64,000 nt of DNA from Bradyrhizobium erythrophlei (GCF_900142985.1 NZ_LT670849.1:1178001-1242000), one strand, 5' to 3'; shown: positions 53,213 through 62,974, counted from the first letter of the stretch. Program-made: numbers and translations. Notes: generated by a model not told the origin, from the letters alone.

Positions 53213-53286
53213 ATCGAAACCATACCGTAGGCAATAATTGCCCAGTGGTCCGATCCCTGATGGGACCGATCTGAGGGGCGGTTGGT

Positions 53287-54909
53287 TTGCAGAGTCTCGT
53301 AAGCTTTCTGAGGGGCTTGGGCGCTTCGCGGCTGATGGCGATGGTGGCGGTGACAACCGCCCTGCTCGGCTTCTTCGCGTTCGTCATCATGCGCGTCACC
53401 ACGCCGCAGATGACGACGCTTTTCACCGACCTCAGCCTTGAAGACTCCAACGCGGTTATCAAGGACCTGGAACGGCAAGCCATTCCCTTCGAGATCCGCA
53501 ATGACGGCGCCGTGATCATGGTGCCAAAGGACAAGGTCACGCGGCTGCGCATGAAACTGGCCGAGGGCGGCCTGCCCAAGGGCGGCGGCGTCGGCTACGA
53601 GATCTTCGACAAATCGGACGCGCTGGGCACCACGAGTTTCGTCCAGAACATCAATCATTTGCGCGCGCTGGAGGGCGAACTCGCACGCACGATCCGCGCC
53701 ATCGATCGCGTCCAGGCCGCCCGCGTCCACCTGGTATTGCCGGAGCGGCCGCTGTTTGCGCGCGAAACCCCCGAACCTTCGGCCTCGATCGTCGTGCGCG
53801 TCCGCGGCGCGCTCGAAGCTCAACAGATCAGGGCGATCCGGCATCTCGTCGCCTCCGCCGTCAACGGCTTGAAGCCGCAGCGGGTCTCGATCATCGACGA
53901 AGCCGGCCAGTTGCTTGCCGATGGCGCCGGCGGCGAACAGGACAATACGGTCGCCGATGAGCGCCGCAACTCCTTCGAGAAACGGCTGCGCAACGAGGTC
54001 GAGGCGATCGTGTCGTCGGTGGTCGGCGCGGGCCGGGCGCGCGTCCAGCTCTCGGCGGATTTCGACTACAACAAGATCACCCAGACTTCCGACAAGTTCG
54101 ATCCCGAAGGCCGTGTGTTGCGCTCGAGCCAGACCCGCGAGGAGTCCAGCGCCACCGCCGAAACCAACGGGCAGGTTACGGTCAACAACGAACTGCCGGG
54201 AAATCAGCAGAACGGCGGCGGCCCGGTCGCGCGCGACCAGAGCAAGAAGACCGAAGAGACCAACAACTACGAGATTTCGCGCACCACCAAGACCGAAGTC
54301 ACCGAGGCCGGGCGGGTCAACCGCATCTCGGTCGCCGTGCTGGTCGACGGCAGCTACGCCAAGAACGACAAAGGCGAGATGGTCTACCAGGACCGCAGCA
54401 AGGAACAGCTCGACCGCATCGCAACGCTGGTGCGTTCCGCGATCGGCTTCGACCAGAAGCGCGGCGACCAGGTCGAGGTCGTCAACTTGCGATTTGCCGA
54501 ATCGCCGGTGGTAGCGCCGCTCGCCGAGCCCACGGGCCTGCTCGGGATGCTGCAATTCACCAAGGACGACGTCATGTACGTCATCGAGCTCGGCGTGATG
54601 ATGCTGCTCGGTCTTGTCGTGCTGTTCATGGTGATCCGCCCGCTGGTCAAGCGCATCCTCGCCGACGAAGTCATCGCGGCTGCTGCCGAAGGCGCACTGC
54701 CGGCGATTGCCGACGGCAGCGCCCAGGCTGCGCCCACCGGCAACAGCCTCGCTCCCGGTGTCAACAACACCGCTCAAATGATCGACGTGGCCCAGATCCA
54801 GGGACAGGTCCACGCCCAATCCGTTCATCGCGTCGGCGAACTCGCCGAACGCAATCCCAATGAAACTGCAGCCATTGTCCGTCAATGGCTGTCCGAACCT
54901 GCCGCGTGA
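53287..54909 (+). CDS. fliF: Flagellar MS-ring protein
   Basis: The 540-residue inner-membrane protein forms the MS ring. One membrane helix lies near residues 18-36 and the second near 430-450 (ELGVMMLLGLVVLFMVI). Between them are the ring-building motifs (GGGVGYEIFDKSD, RVHLVLPERPLF) and a Gln/Asn-rich loop. The C-terminus (RVGELAERNPNETAAIVRQW) binds FliG. The start is a TTG with GAGGGG 8 bases upstream. A 761-codon frame on the opposite strand is a shadow. Confidence 0.94.
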   Translation: MQSLVSFLRGLGASRLMAMVAVTTALLGFFAFVIMRVTTPQMTTLFTDLSLEDSNAVIKDLERQAIPFEIRNDGAVIMVPKDKVTRLRMKLAEGGLPKGGGVGYEIFDKSDALGTTSFVQNINHLRALEGELARTIRAIDRVQAARVHLVLPERPLFARETPEPSASIVVRVRGALEAQQIRAIRHLVASAVNGLKPQRVSIIDEAGQLLADGAGGEQDNTVADERRNSFEKRLRNEVEAIVSSVVGAGRARVQLSADFDYNKITQTSDKFDPEGRVLRSSQTREESSATAETNGQVTVNNELPGNQQNGGGPVARDQSKKTEETNNYEISRTTKTEVTEAGRVNRISVAVLVDGSYAKNDKGEMVYQDRSKEQLDRIATLVRSAIGFDQKRGDQVEVVNLRFAESPVVAPLAEPTGLLGMLQFTKDDVMYVIELGVMMLLGLVVLFMVIRPLVKRILADEVIAAAAEGALPAIADGSAQAAPTGNSLAPGVNNTAQMIDVAQIQGQVHAQSVHRVGELAERNPNETAAIVRQWLSEPAA

Positions 54910-54915
54910 TCCAGA

Positions 54916-55998
54916 ATGGCCGTATCGCAGAACAATAACACCAACGACATCACCAGCGTGATTTCCTCGCTGGCTGCGCGTCAGGCCAACAAGGTGAAGG
55001 GCGAGCCGATCGCCGGCCCGAAGCGCGCGGCCATGCTGATGCTGGCGCTCGGCGAACAATATGGCGGCAAGGTCTGGTCGCTTCTGGACGACGACGAGGT
55101 CCGCGAACTGTCGATCCATATGTCGACGCTCGGCACCGTGGAGGCCGACACCGTCGAGGACATGCTGCTCGAGTTCGTGTCTCGGATGTCGGCGTCGGGC
55201 GCGCTGATGGGCAATTTCGACGCCACCGAGCGGCTGTTGCAGCAATATCTGCCGGCCGAACGCGTGGTCGGCATCATGGACGAGATCCGCGGTCCGGCCG
55301 GCCGCAACATGTGGGAGAAGCTCTCCAACGTCCAGGAGGAGGTGCTCGCCAACTACCTCAAGAACGAATACCCGCAGACCATTGCCGTGGTGCTGTCGAA
55401 ACTGAAGCCCGAGCATTCAGCGCGCGTGCTCGCGATTTTGCCCGAGGACATGGCGCTCGACGTCGTCAACCGCATGCTGAAGATGGAGGCAGTTCAGAAA
55501 GAAGTGATCGAGCGCGTCGAGCAGACGCTCCGCGTCGAATTCATGTCGAATCTTTCGCAGACCAGGCGACGCGACGCACACGAGGTGATGGCCGAAATCT
55601 TCAACAATTTCGATCGCCAGACCGAAACCCGCTTCATCACCTCGCTGGAAGAAGACAATCGCGAGGCCGCCGAGCGGATCAAGGCGCTGATGTTCACGTT
55701 CGATGATCTGATCAAGCTCGACTCCGGCTCGGCACAGACCCTGATGCGCAACGTCGACAAGGACAAGCTCGGCGTCGCGCTCAAGAGCGCCAACGAGGAA
55801 GTGCGCGGCTTCTTCCTCAGCAACATGTCCTCGCGCGCCGGCAAGATGCTGCTCGACGACATGGCTGCGATGGGCCCGGTGCGGTTGCGCGACGTCGACG
55901 AAGCGCAGGCGCTGCTCGTGAACCTCGCCAAGGATCTTGCGGCCAAGGGTGAAATCACCCTGACCAAGAACCGCGCCGACGACGAATTGGTGTACTGA
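54916..55998 (+). CDS. fliG: Flagellar motor switch protein FliG
   Basis: This 360-residue cytoplasmic switch protein couples stator movement to rotation. [19 protein letters not shown] opens the N-terminal FliF-binding domain, [14 protein letters not shown] is the middle domain and [20 protein letters not shown] ends the charged torque domain. It starts 6 bases after fliF and its stop overlaps fliH by one base (TGATG). Confidence 0.95.
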   Translation: MAVSQNNNTNDITSVISSLAARQANKVKGEPIAGPKRAAMLMLALGEQYGGKVWSLLDDDEVRELSIHMSTLGTVEADTVEDMLLEFVSRMSASGALMGNFDATERLLQQYLPAERVVGIMDEIRGPAGRNMWEKLSNVQEEVLANYLKNEYPQTIAVVLSKLKPEHSARVLAILPEDMALDVVNRMLKMEAVQKEVIERVEQTLRVEFMSNLSQTRRRDAHEVMAEIFNNFDRQTETRFITSLEEDNREAAERIKALMFTFDDLIKLDSGSAQTLMRNVDKDKLGVALKSANEEVRGFFLSNMSSRAGKMLLDDMAAMGPVRLRDVDEAQALLVNLAKDLAAKGEITLTKNRADDELVY

Positions 55999-56615
55999 TG
56001 GCCGCGCCCGCAAAATTCCTGTTCGACACGGACTTCTCGGCCCCCGACTGGGCGCGCGAGCGTGCCACCGCCGCCGAGGTCGCCCAGAAGGTCGCTGCCG
56101 CCGAGGCACGCGCCTATCGCGATGGCTACGACGTCGCCCAGCGCGAGGCCAAGGCCGAAAGCGACCGCCGCGTCGCACTGGCGCTCGAGACGATCGGCGT
56201 CGCCATCAAGGGCATCGCAGCCGGCTTGTCCGGCGTCGAGCGGCGGATGGAAACCGAAGCCGTCGACGTGGCGGTCGCCGTTGCACGCAAGCTGGCGAGT
56301 GAACTCGTCGCCCGCGAGCCGCTCGGCGAGATCACCGCGCTCGTTTCCGACTGCTTCGCCCAGCTCGTGTCGACGCCTCATATCGTGGTGCGGATCAATG
56401 ACGCGCTCTACGAGACGGCGCACACCCGCATCGAGACATTGGCCAAACAATGCGGTTTTGCCGGCCGGCTGGTGATCCTGGCCGAACCCGACATCCAGAA
56501 CGGCGACTGCCGGATCGAGTGGGCCGATGGTGGCGTCGTTCTCGAACGCGCAGCGATCGAAGCCAAGATCAACGAACTCGTCGGGCGCTATATCGCGTCC
56601 CGCAACCAGGATTGA
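55998..56615 (+). CDS. fliH: Flagellar export ATPase regulator FliH (FlbE)
   Basis: The 205-residue product matches the FliH/FlbE group. Its N-terminal half is Ala/Glu-rich and coiled coil (AAEVAQKVAAAEARAYRDGY), and the C-terminal half resembles the stator-like domain (DCRIEWADGGVV). It should bind the export ATPase FliI and FliN. Its place between fliG and fliN is the same as flbE in Caulobacter. Similarity within this family is low, so the call leans on context. Confidence 0.85.
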   Translation: MAAPAKFLFDTDFSAPDWARERATAAEVAQKVAAAEARAYRDGYDVAQREAKAESDRRVALALETIGVAIKGIAAGLSGVERRMETEAVDVAVAVARKLASELVAREPLGEITALVSDCFAQLVSTPHIVVRINDALYETAHTRIETLAKQCGFAGRLVILAEPDIQNGDCRIEWADGGVVLERAAIEAKINELVGRYIASRNQD

Positions 56616-56632
56616 ATGAAGAGGAATGAACC

Positions 56633-56986
56633 ATGAGTGACACGGACACACAGGTTCCGCTCCCGGATTTGAACAGCGCCGATACGCCGGCCGTGGGCGG
56701 CGACATCGCCTACAACGAGGACGAGAACGCCGCCCGCATCGCGGCCGATCTCGAGGCCGTGTTCGACGTGCCGGTGCAGGTTTCAGCCGTCCTCGGCCGT
56801 TCCAAGATGGACGTCGGCGATCTGCTCAAGCTTGGCCCCGGCACCGTTCTCGAGCTCGACCGCCGTGTCGGCGAAGCCATCGACATTTACGTCAACAACC
56901 GCCTGGTCGCGCGCGGCGAGGTGGTGCTGGTCGAAGACAAGCTCGGCGTCACGATGACCGAAATCATCAAGGCGGAACGCAACTAG
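56633..56986 (+). CDS. fliN: Flagellar motor switch protein FliN
   Basis: The 117-residue product is a single SpoA domain (VPVQVSAVLGRSKMDVGDLLKL and NRLVARGEVVLVEDKLGV, the conserved strands). With FliM it forms the C-ring. The acidic first 40 residues are typical of alphaproteobacterial FliN. It starts 17 bases after fliH with GAGGAA upstream. Confidence 0.94.
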   Translation: MSDTDTQVPLPDLNSADTPAVGGDIAYNEDENAARIAADLEAVFDVPVQVSAVLGRSKMDVGDLLKLGPGTVLELDRRVGEAIDIYVNNRLVARGEVVLVEDKLGVTMTEIIKAERN

Positions 56987-57042
56987 GACTTCTTGAATTA
57001 AAGAGCGCCTGAACGGCGCGAACAGACGAACAGGAGATGAGC

Positions 57043-58422
57043 ATGCGGCTTCTTATCGTTGGCACCTTGAAAGGGCAGCTCACGACAGCGACCAAGATCG
57101 CGATGGATAACGGCGCTTCCGTCACCCATGCGGAAGACAACGAACAGGCGATGCGGGTATTGCGCGGCGGCAAGGGCGCCGACCTGCTGCTGGTCGATGT
57201 CTCGCTCGACATCCGCGACCTCGTCATGCGGCTCGAATCCGAACACATCCACGTGCCGATCGTCGCTTGCGGCATCTCCAACGATGCCCGCGCCGCGGTC
57301 GCAGCCATTCATGCCGGCGCCAAGGAATATATTCCGCTGCCGCCGGATCCGGAATTGATCGCCGCCGTCCTTGCCGCCGTCGCCAACGACTCGCGCGATC
57401 TGGTTTATCGTGACGACGCGATGGCCAAGGTCATCAAGCTGGCCCAGCAGATTGCCGGCTCCGACGCGTCCGTCATGATCACCGGCGAGTCCGGCACCGG
57501 CAAGGAAGTGGTGGCGCGTTATGTTCACACCCGCTCCAACCGCGCCAAGCGTCCGTTCATCTCGATCAACTGCGCAGCCATCCCCGAGCATCTGCTTGAG
57601 TCCGAATTGTTCGGCCACGAAAAGGGCGCGTTCACCGGCGCGGTGGCGCGACGCATCGGCAAGTTCGAGGAGGCCACCGGCGGTACGCTGCTGCTCGACG
57701 AAATCTCCGAGATGGACGTGCGGCTGCAATCCAAGTTGCTGCGCGCGATCCAGGAACGGGTGATCGACCGCGTCGGCGGCACGCGGCCCGTACCCGTCGA
57801 CATTCGCATCATCGCGACCTCGAACCGCAACCTCGCCGACGCCGTGCGCGAAGGCACTTTCCGCGAGGACCTGTTGTTCCGCCTTAACGTCGTCAACCTG
57901 AAGATTCCGCCGCTTCGCGACCGGCCGGCAGATATTCTGGAACTCGCCCAGCACTTCGCCAAGAAATATTCCGACGCCAACGGCGTTCCCTTACGGCCGC
58001 TTTCGGCCGAGGCCCGCCGCGTGCTGACCACCAACCGCTGGCAGGGCAACGTCCGCGAGCTCGAAAACACCATCCATCGGTCGGTGCTGATGGCCCAGGG
58101 CGACGAGATCGGTGTCGAAGCCATCATCACGCCCGACGGCGAGCGCCTCGATGGCCCGAAGACCGCGCCGGTGGTGGCGCACGCCACCTTCGCCGCCGAA
58201 CAGGTGACGCGTGCGCTGGTCGGCCGCACCGTGGCCGATGTCGAGCGCGACCTGATCCTGGAAACACTAAAGCACTGCCTCGGCAACCGGACCCACGCAG
58301 CCAATATCCTTGGCATTTCGATCCGCACGCTGCGCAACAAGCTGAACGAGTATGCCGATGGCGGCCTGCCGATCACGCCGGCCGGCGCTGGCGAAGCGCA
58401 GCGGACGGCTGCTGCCTTCTAG
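57043..58422 (+). CDS. flbD: Sigma-54-dependent flagellar regulator FlbD
   Basis: The 459-residue NtrC-family activator has a degenerate receiver (residues 1-115), in which the usual acidic pair after strand 1 is replaced by GTLKG, as in Caulobacter FlbD. The AAA+ domain has GESGTGKE and the sigma-54-contacting GAFTGA loop, and ends in a Fis-type helix-turn-helix (AANILGISIRTLRNKL). I prefer the ATG at 57043 because AGGAG lies 6 bases upstream; the ATG at 57037 touches it. Last gene of the fliF operon. It should activate the -24/-12 promoter at fliK. Confidence 0.92.
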   Translation: MRLLIVGTLKGQLTTATKIAMDNGASVTHAEDNEQAMRVLRGGKGADLLLVDVSLDIRDLVMRLESEHIHVPIVACGISNDARAAVAAIHAGAKEYIPLPPDPELIAAVLAAVANDSRDLVYRDDAMAKVIKLAQQIAGSDASVMITGESGTGKEVVARYVHTRSNRAKRPFISINCAAIPEHLLESELFGHEKGAFTGAVARRIGKFEEATGGTLLLDEISEMDVRLQSKLLRAIQERVIDRVGGTRPVPVDIRIIATSNRNLADAVREGTFREDLLFRLNVVNLKIPPLRDRPADILELAQHFAKKYSDANGVPLRPLSAEARRVLTTNRWQGNVRELENTIHRSVLMAQGDEIGVEAIITPDGERLDGPKTAPVVAHATFAAEQVTRALVGRTVADVERDLILETLKHCLGNRTHAANILGISIRTLRNKLNEYADGGLPITPAGAGEAQRTAAAF

Positions 58423-58482
58423 GATTCGCGGGCGAGATTCCGTCCGGCGCGAGGGCAACCTCGCCTGCGGATTTCCATTGAC

Positions 58483-58638
58483 CTAACCCAGTTCCGGCGC
58501 GTCGGGTTTGCGAAAAATATGGATGGGATCGCCGGGCTCGAAGCTACGCCCGGTGAACGCGACATAAGCGTAGAGCGCAAGATAGGCGACCGCCAACGCG
58601 CCAACGGCATAAAGGGCCCAGGCCGCAGCCCGTTTCAT
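58483..58638 (-). CDS. 51-residue membrane protein downstream of metQ
   Basis: A small frame reads MKRAAAWALY, then a single membrane helix (residues 5-28, Ala/Leu/Tyr-rich), then a polar tail GRSFEPGDPIHIFRKPD. It starts 16 bases after the metQ stop on the same strand, so it may be co-transcribed. No clear ribosome site is present and I do not recognise the family. Positive-inside topology (KR at the N-terminus) looks natural. Confidence 0.5.
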   Translation of the reverse strand: MKRAAAWALYAVGALAVAYLALYAYVAFTGRSFEPGDPIHIFRKPDAPELG

Positions 58639-58654
58639 CGGAAAACGAGGCCGC

Positions 58655-59443
58655 TTACCACGACGGCAGTACCGCGCCCTTGAATTTGGTCAGGACAAAT
58701 TCGCGGACTTCCGGCGTGTGATAACTGTCCACCAACGTCTTGACCCACGGCTTGTCCTTATCGGCAGCGCGCACGGCAATCAAGTTGGTGTAGGGCCCCT
58801 TCGGGTCCTCGCGCAGGATCGCGTCCTTGACGGGGTCCAGACCGGCTTGCGTGGCGTAGTTCGTGTTGATGCCGGCAACATCGACGTCGTCGAGCGTTCG
58901 CGCCGTCTGTGCGGCATCGACTTCCACGATCTTGAACTTCTTCGGATTGTCGGTGATGTCGGCGATGGTCGGCTTGAAACCGACATTGGCTTTCAGCTTC
59001 AGCACGCCCTTGTCCTGCAACAAAAGCAGCACGCGGCCGCCATTGGTCGGGTCGTTCGGGATCGACAAGGTCGCGCCCTGCGGCACCGTATCCCAGCTCT
59101 TGTACTTCTTGGAATAAATTCCCATCGGGAAATTCACGGTCAGCGCGACCGTCTCGATCTTGTAGCCGCGATCGGCCTTCTGGTTGTCGAGATAAGGCTG
59201 GTTCTGGAACGAATTCGCCTGCAAGTCGCCGGCATCGAGCGCAGCGTTCGGAACCACGTAGTCCGTGAACTCGACGATCTGGATGTCGAGACCGTTCCTG
59301 GCCGCGATCGCTTTGACCGCTTCGAGGATCTGGGCGTGCGGCCCCGGCGTAACCCCGATCTTGATGGTCTCAGAGCGGGCCGGCGTGGCGAGGGCTGCGG
59401 CAGCGACCACTGAAGCCAGAAGAAAACGGAGGGACATGATCAT
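58655..59443 (-). CDS. metQ: Methionine ABC transporter substrate-binding protein (NlpA/MetQ family)
   Basis: The 262-residue product binds D- or L-methionine in the periplasm. The signal peptide ends ARS near residue 24 and no lipobox cysteine is present, so it is soluble rather than a lipoprotein. IGVTPGPHAQI, FTDYVVPN, NSFQNQPYLD and IPNDPTNGGR are family signatures. AAGGA lies 4 bases before the ATG at 59443. Third gene of metNIQ. Confidence 0.92.
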   Translation of the reverse strand: MIMSLRFLLASVVAAAALATPARSETIKIGVTPGPHAQILEAVKAIAARNGLDIQIVEFTDYVVPNAALDAGDLQANSFQNQPYLDNQKADRGYKIETVALTVNFPMGIYSKKYKSWDTVPQGATLSIPNDPTNGGRVLLLLQDKGVLKLKANVGFKPTIADITDNPKKFKIVEVDAAQTARTLDDVDVAGINTNYATQAGLDPVKDAILREDPKGPYTNLIAVRAADKDKPWVKTLVDSYHTPEVREFVLTKFKGAVLPSW

Positions 59444-59468
59444 TCGATCCTTCTTGAGAACTCACTAT

Positions 59469-60134
59469 TCATGATTGCCGGCTGCGCTTGTCGAGACGGC
59501 GCGCGATCATTTCGCCCAGCGTCTGCACGCCCTGCACCAGCACGATCAGCACAATCACGACAGCCGCCATCACTTCCGGCATGAAACGCTGGTAGCCGTA
59601 GCGAATGCCGAGATCGCCGAGCCCGCCGCCACCGACCGCGCCCACCATGGCCGAATAGCCGAGCAGACTGACCAGCGTCAATGTGAGCGCGAGCGTCAGC
59701 GCCGGCAAGGCTTCCGGCAACAGCACCTTGCGCACGATCTGGAACGGACTGGCGCCGAAGGCGCGCGCGGCCTCGACCAACCCCTGGTCGACCTCGCGGA
59801 TCGCAGCCTCGACGACGCGGGCAATGAACGGGATCGCGGCAATGGTAAGCGGCACCACCGCCGCACGGGTGCCGATCGAGGTTCCGACAAGCAAACGTGT
59901 CAGCGGCACGATGGCGACGACGAGAATGATGAACGGCGTCGAGCGCGTCGCGTTGACGATCAGGCCGAGGATGCGGTTGGCGGCCGGCGCGGCAAACAGC
60001 TCGCCGGCGCGGCTTGTCGCCAGAAAGATGCCGAGCGGAAGTCCGAACAGCGTTCCCAACAGGCCGGAGAGCCCGACCATCACAAGCGTGTCGAGCGTCG
60101 AACTCGCGATGAGCTGGAACATTTCAGGCGACAT
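59469..60134 (-). CDS. metI: Methionine ABC transporter permease
   Basis: The 221-residue permease has five predicted helices and the coupling loop [43 protein letters not shown] is the usual MetI segment. The ATG at 60134 overlaps metN by 11 bases; the long upstream extension of this frame is an artefact within metN. Confidence 0.93.
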   Translation of the reverse strand: MSPEMFQLIASSTLDTLVMVGLSGLLGTLFGLPLGIFLATSRAGELFAAPAANRILGLIVNATRSTPFIILVVAIVPLTRLLVGTSIGTRAAVVPLTIAAIPFIARVVEAAIREVDQGLVEAARAFGASPFQIVRKVLLPEALPALTLALTLTLVSLLGYSAMVGAVGGGGLGDLGIRYGYQRFMPEVMAAVVIVLIVLVQGVQTLGEMIARRLDKRSRQS

Positions 60135-61218
60135 AGCCGAGGTGCTCCACCGTGTTCTGTCCCGCCGCGAGCTGCTCCATGATGCGACGCAGGTCCGCTT
60201 CGGCGGAAACCGAGATGAACAGCGACCCGAACGGACGGCCGGCGATCGTTTCCACCTGCCCGTGCAGGATGTTGACGTCGATGCCGAGATTGCGCGACAG
60301 CCGCGACAACACCGGCTGGTCGGCGTCGCCGCCGACAAAGCCGACGCGCAGCACCGCGCTATCGCCCGGCTGGCGCTGCGGCCTCAATTTCGCGGCCAGC
60401 CATTCCGGCACTTGGGCACCGCTGATTGCGCCAATGAACCGCTGCGTCGTCTCGTGGCGCGGATGGGCAAAGATCTCATACGTCGTGCCCTGTTCGACGA
60501 TACGGCCGCCCTCGAGCACGGCGACGCGGTCGGCGAGCTTTTTGACGACCATCATCTCATGGGTGATGAACAGGATGGTGAGCTTGAGCTCTGCGTTGAT
60601 GGTCTTGAGCAGCGCCAGAATCTGGTCGGTGGTCTCCGGATCGAGCGCAGACGTCGCTTCATCCGACAGCAAGACCCTGGGCTTGGTCGCGAGCGCGCGA
60701 GCAATGCCGACGCGCTGCTTCTGTCCGCCGGAAAGTTCAGCCGGATAGCGGTCGCGCTTGTCGGACAGTCCGACCATCGCCAGCAAGGGTTCGACGCGCT
60801 TGGCAATCGCAGCCCTGTCGAGGCCCGCGATTTCGAGCGGCAAGGCGATGTTGTCGAACGCCGTGCGCGACGACAGCAGATTGAAATGCTGGAAGATCAT
60901 GCCGATCGAACGGCGGGCCTGGCGCAGGCCGCGCTCGTACAGCGCCGTGACATCGGTGCCATCCACGACTACGCGGCCGCCGCTCGGACGCTCAAGCCCG
61001 TTGACCATCCGAATGAGGGTCGATTTGCCCGCGCCGCTCTTGCCGATCACGCCGACAATCGCGCCCTCGGGCACGTCGAGATTGACATCGGAAAGCGCGA
61101 CCACCTCCGCCGCGCGGTCGCGTGACGGATAGACCTTGCTGACATCGGCAAAGGCGATCAGGGGACGGGTCTGCACGTCGCTCGGCGGCGCTCCGGGTAT
61201 TGGAAATGGAGCGTTCAT
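60124..61218 (-). CDS. metN: Methionine ABC transporter ATP-binding protein
   Basis: The 364-residue ATPase has Walker [10 protein letters not shown] near residue 59, signature LSGGQKQR near 160, Walker [13 protein letters not shown] and the switch histidine in ITHEM. The C-terminal NIL/ACT-like domain (from about residue 285) is the site where methionine inhibits transport. I see no SAM riboswitch in the 107 bases upstream. First gene of metNIQ. Confidence 0.95.
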   Translation of the reverse strand: MNAPFPIPGAPPSDVQTRPLIAFADVSKVYPSRDRAAEVVALSDVNLDVPEGAIVGVIGKSGAGKSTLIRMVNGLERPSGGRVVVDGTDVTALYERGLRQARRSIGMIFQHFNLLSSRTAFDNIALPLEIAGLDRAAIAKRVEPLLAMVGLSDKRDRYPAELSGGQKQRVGIARALATKPRVLLSDEATSALDPETTDQILALLKTINAELKLTILFITHEMMVVKKLADRVAVLEGGRIVEQGTTYEIFAHPRHETTQRFIGAISGAQVPEWLAAKLRPQRQPGDSAVLRVGFVGGDADQPVLSRLSRNLGIDVNILHGQVETIAGRPFGSLFISVSAEADLRRIMEQLAAGQNTVEHLGYVA

Positions 61219-61267
61219 GACAAGGTTCTGCGCGAAATTTACGGGTTAGGCCATAGCAAAATGAAAC

Positions 61268-61308
61268 CCGCCCGGCCAGCCCCAGTAATACCAGAGGCCG
61301 CCGGGCGG
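61268..61308 (-). terminator. Possible terminator after the small membrane-protein gene
   Basis: CCGCCCGGC (61268-61276) pairs with GCCGGGCGG (61300-61308) around a 23-base loop. On the minus strand the stem is followed by GTTTCATTTTG. It would separate the YeiH-like pair from metNIQ. The large loop lowers confidence. Confidence 0.5.
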
Positions 61309-61325
61309 ACAGGCTCGGAGGAGGG

Positions 61326-61481
61326 TCAAAGCTTGATGGGCACGAAATGATTAACGGCGATCAGCACGACCAGAAGCACGATACCAAGGCCGAGGCTGTA
61401 GCCGATCAGCTTCTTTTCGATCGGCAGCAGCGGTTCGACTTCCACTGCGTTGAGCTCGTCTTTGAGGTTGGATGTGGGCAT
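61326..61481 (-). CDS. 51-residue membrane protein downstream of the YeiH-like gene
   Basis: A small frame reads MPTSNLKDELNAVEVEPLLP, then KKLIGYSLG and one strong membrane helix (GIVLLVVLIAV), ending NHFVPIKL. GAGAGAG lies 7 bases before the ATG, and the gene begins 20 bases after the stop of the large membrane-protein gene. A small accessory subunit of that protein is plausible. Family not recognised. Confidence 0.7.
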   Translation of the reverse strand: MPTSNLKDELNAVEVEPLLPIEKKLIGYSLGLGIVLLVVLIAVNHFVPIKL

Positions 61482-61501
61482 GCGATGGCTCTCTCTTCAG
61501 G

Positions 61502-62974
61502 TTAGCTGGCAAGCGGCGGCTTGAAGCCGCTGAAGAACAGCCAGGAAATCAACAAGCCCACCCAGATCACGAACCCGAACAGGCTGACGAAATAGACCGC
61601 GGCCAGCTTGCCGAAGCCCTGCTGCCAGAGCTTGCGGAAATCCGACAGCACGCCGATCGAGAAGAAGGTGAGCACGAAGAAGATGACGCGGAACACGTTG
61701 GCCTCGCCGGCCGCCGCGGGCAGCGCCTTGGCGACATCCGGCGTCGAGCCGATCGCAAGCCAGAGCGACACGGCGAACACAAGGATGAAGCCGAGAATGA
61801 ACTTCGGGAAGCGCTGCCAGATCTCGCGGGGCTTCGCCCGGTCCGGTCCTTTGTCGATGTGGTTGGTCCAGATATAGCCGAGAATGAAGGCCCAGATGCC
61901 GATGAAGATATCGATGAAGATCTTCACCGTGGTCGTGGTCGCCAGAATCCAGCCCGGCTGATACTTGATGCCTTCCGCGGCCGACTTCGCCATGATCAGC
62001 GACTCGGTAATGCCGCCGCCCGCGACTGCCGCGCCATCGGTCTTGATGGCAAGACCGATCCAGGCGCCGGCCACCAGGGGCTCCTGCCACAGGAACGTTT
62101 GGGCCAGGAACGGCAGGATCAGGACTTCGACGACCGCGAAAACGACCACCAGCGAGGACACCAGGATCGGAACCGCCGGCCGCGCCCGGATCGCCCCGCC
62201 GGTGGCGATCGAAGCCGCCACGCCGCAGATCGAAATGCCCGACGCCAGCGGCACCGACCATTCGCGGCTAAAACCGAACCATTTGCGCGCGACGTAATAG
62301 ATCACCGCCCAATAGATCAGATAGGCCTCGACGATGGCGGCAGCGCCGCGCAACAGCAGCGAGGAGGCAAGATTGAGGCGTCCGGCCGCGGTGACGGCAA
62401 CGGTGGCGCCGAGAATGACGATCGCGATCTTGATGTAGAGCTCGGGCCGGATCGCTTCCTTCAGCCATTCGGCAAAGCGCGGAAAGAAATTGGCGATCAC
62501 GATGCCGGAAAGGAGCGCGACGATGAAGCCGCCTTCATTGGTGAGCTTGAGCGACCAATCGATGCCGAATTTCTGCTGTTCGGCCGGCGTCACCGCAGCG
62601 ACATAGGCGTAGCTGCCGACGATCCAGCTCGCATAGGCGATGGCAAAGACGGCGGTGAATGCGACGGCGAATTTCCGCACGTCGGCGCCAAGCGTTGCAA
62701 CACCGGCGCTCAACACGATCAACAGCGACGCGTAGGTCGCGATCAGGGCTCCGCCGCCGCCGAGCCAGGCATAGGACTTGGCAAAGGGGCCGAGCGCCCT
62801 GGTGAGATCGGTATAGACCGAGGTGGTGACGGCCCAACCCAGAATGTCGGTTCCGCTGATGCTGACCAGCGCTGCGCCGAACACCAACAGACCGATGACG
62901 ACGGCCAGCCAGTCCTCGGTCAATTGCGCCCGCAGCGTCAGCGGCTCGGATGCCTTGATTGCAATGTCCGACAT
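61502..62974 (-). CDS. YeiH/UPF0324-like integral membrane protein, putative anion exporter
   Basis: The 490-residue product has about 11-13 helices and the family core GISICGVAASIATGGAIRA near residue 250 and IGLAIKTDGAAVAGGGI near 315. YeiH-type proteins, annotated as putative sulfate exporters, are usually about 340 residues, so this is a long variant with extra N-terminal helices. GGGGAATT lies just before the ATG. The 51-residue membrane protein follows. Confidence 0.78.
   Translation of the reverse strand: MSDIAIKASEPLTLRAQLTEDWLAVVIGLLVFGAALVSISGTDILGWAVTTSVYTDLTRALGPFAKSYAWLGGGGALIATYASLLIVLSAGVATLGADVRKFAVAFTAVFAIAYASWIVGSYAYVAAVTPAEQQKFGIDWSLKLTNEGGFIVALLSGIVIANFFPRFAEWLKEAIRPELYIKIAIVILGATVAVTAAGRLNLASSLLLRGAAAIVEAYLIYWAVIYYVARKWFGFSREWSVPLASGISICGVAASIATGGAIRARPAVPILVSSLVVVFAVVEVLILPFLAQTFLWQEPLVAGAWIGLAIKTDGAAVAGGGITESLIMAKSAAEGIKYQPGWILATTTTVKIFIDIFIGIWAFILGYIWTNHIDKGPDRAKPREIWQRFPKFILGFILVFAVSLWLAIGSTPDVAKALPAAAGEANVFRVIFFVLTFFSIGVLSDFRKLWQQGFGKLAAVYFVSLFGFVIWVGLLISWLFFSGFKPPLAS

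Noticed and set aside
53131-55416. 761-codon open frame on the minus strand across fliF and fliG
   Set aside because: It is antisense to two clearly recognisable flagellar genes, its protein is rich in Arg, His, Asp and Gln, and it matches the third-position pattern of high-GC shadows.
61219-61325. SAM riboswitch upstream of metN
   Set aside because: No SAM-I or SAM-II core is recognisable in these bases.
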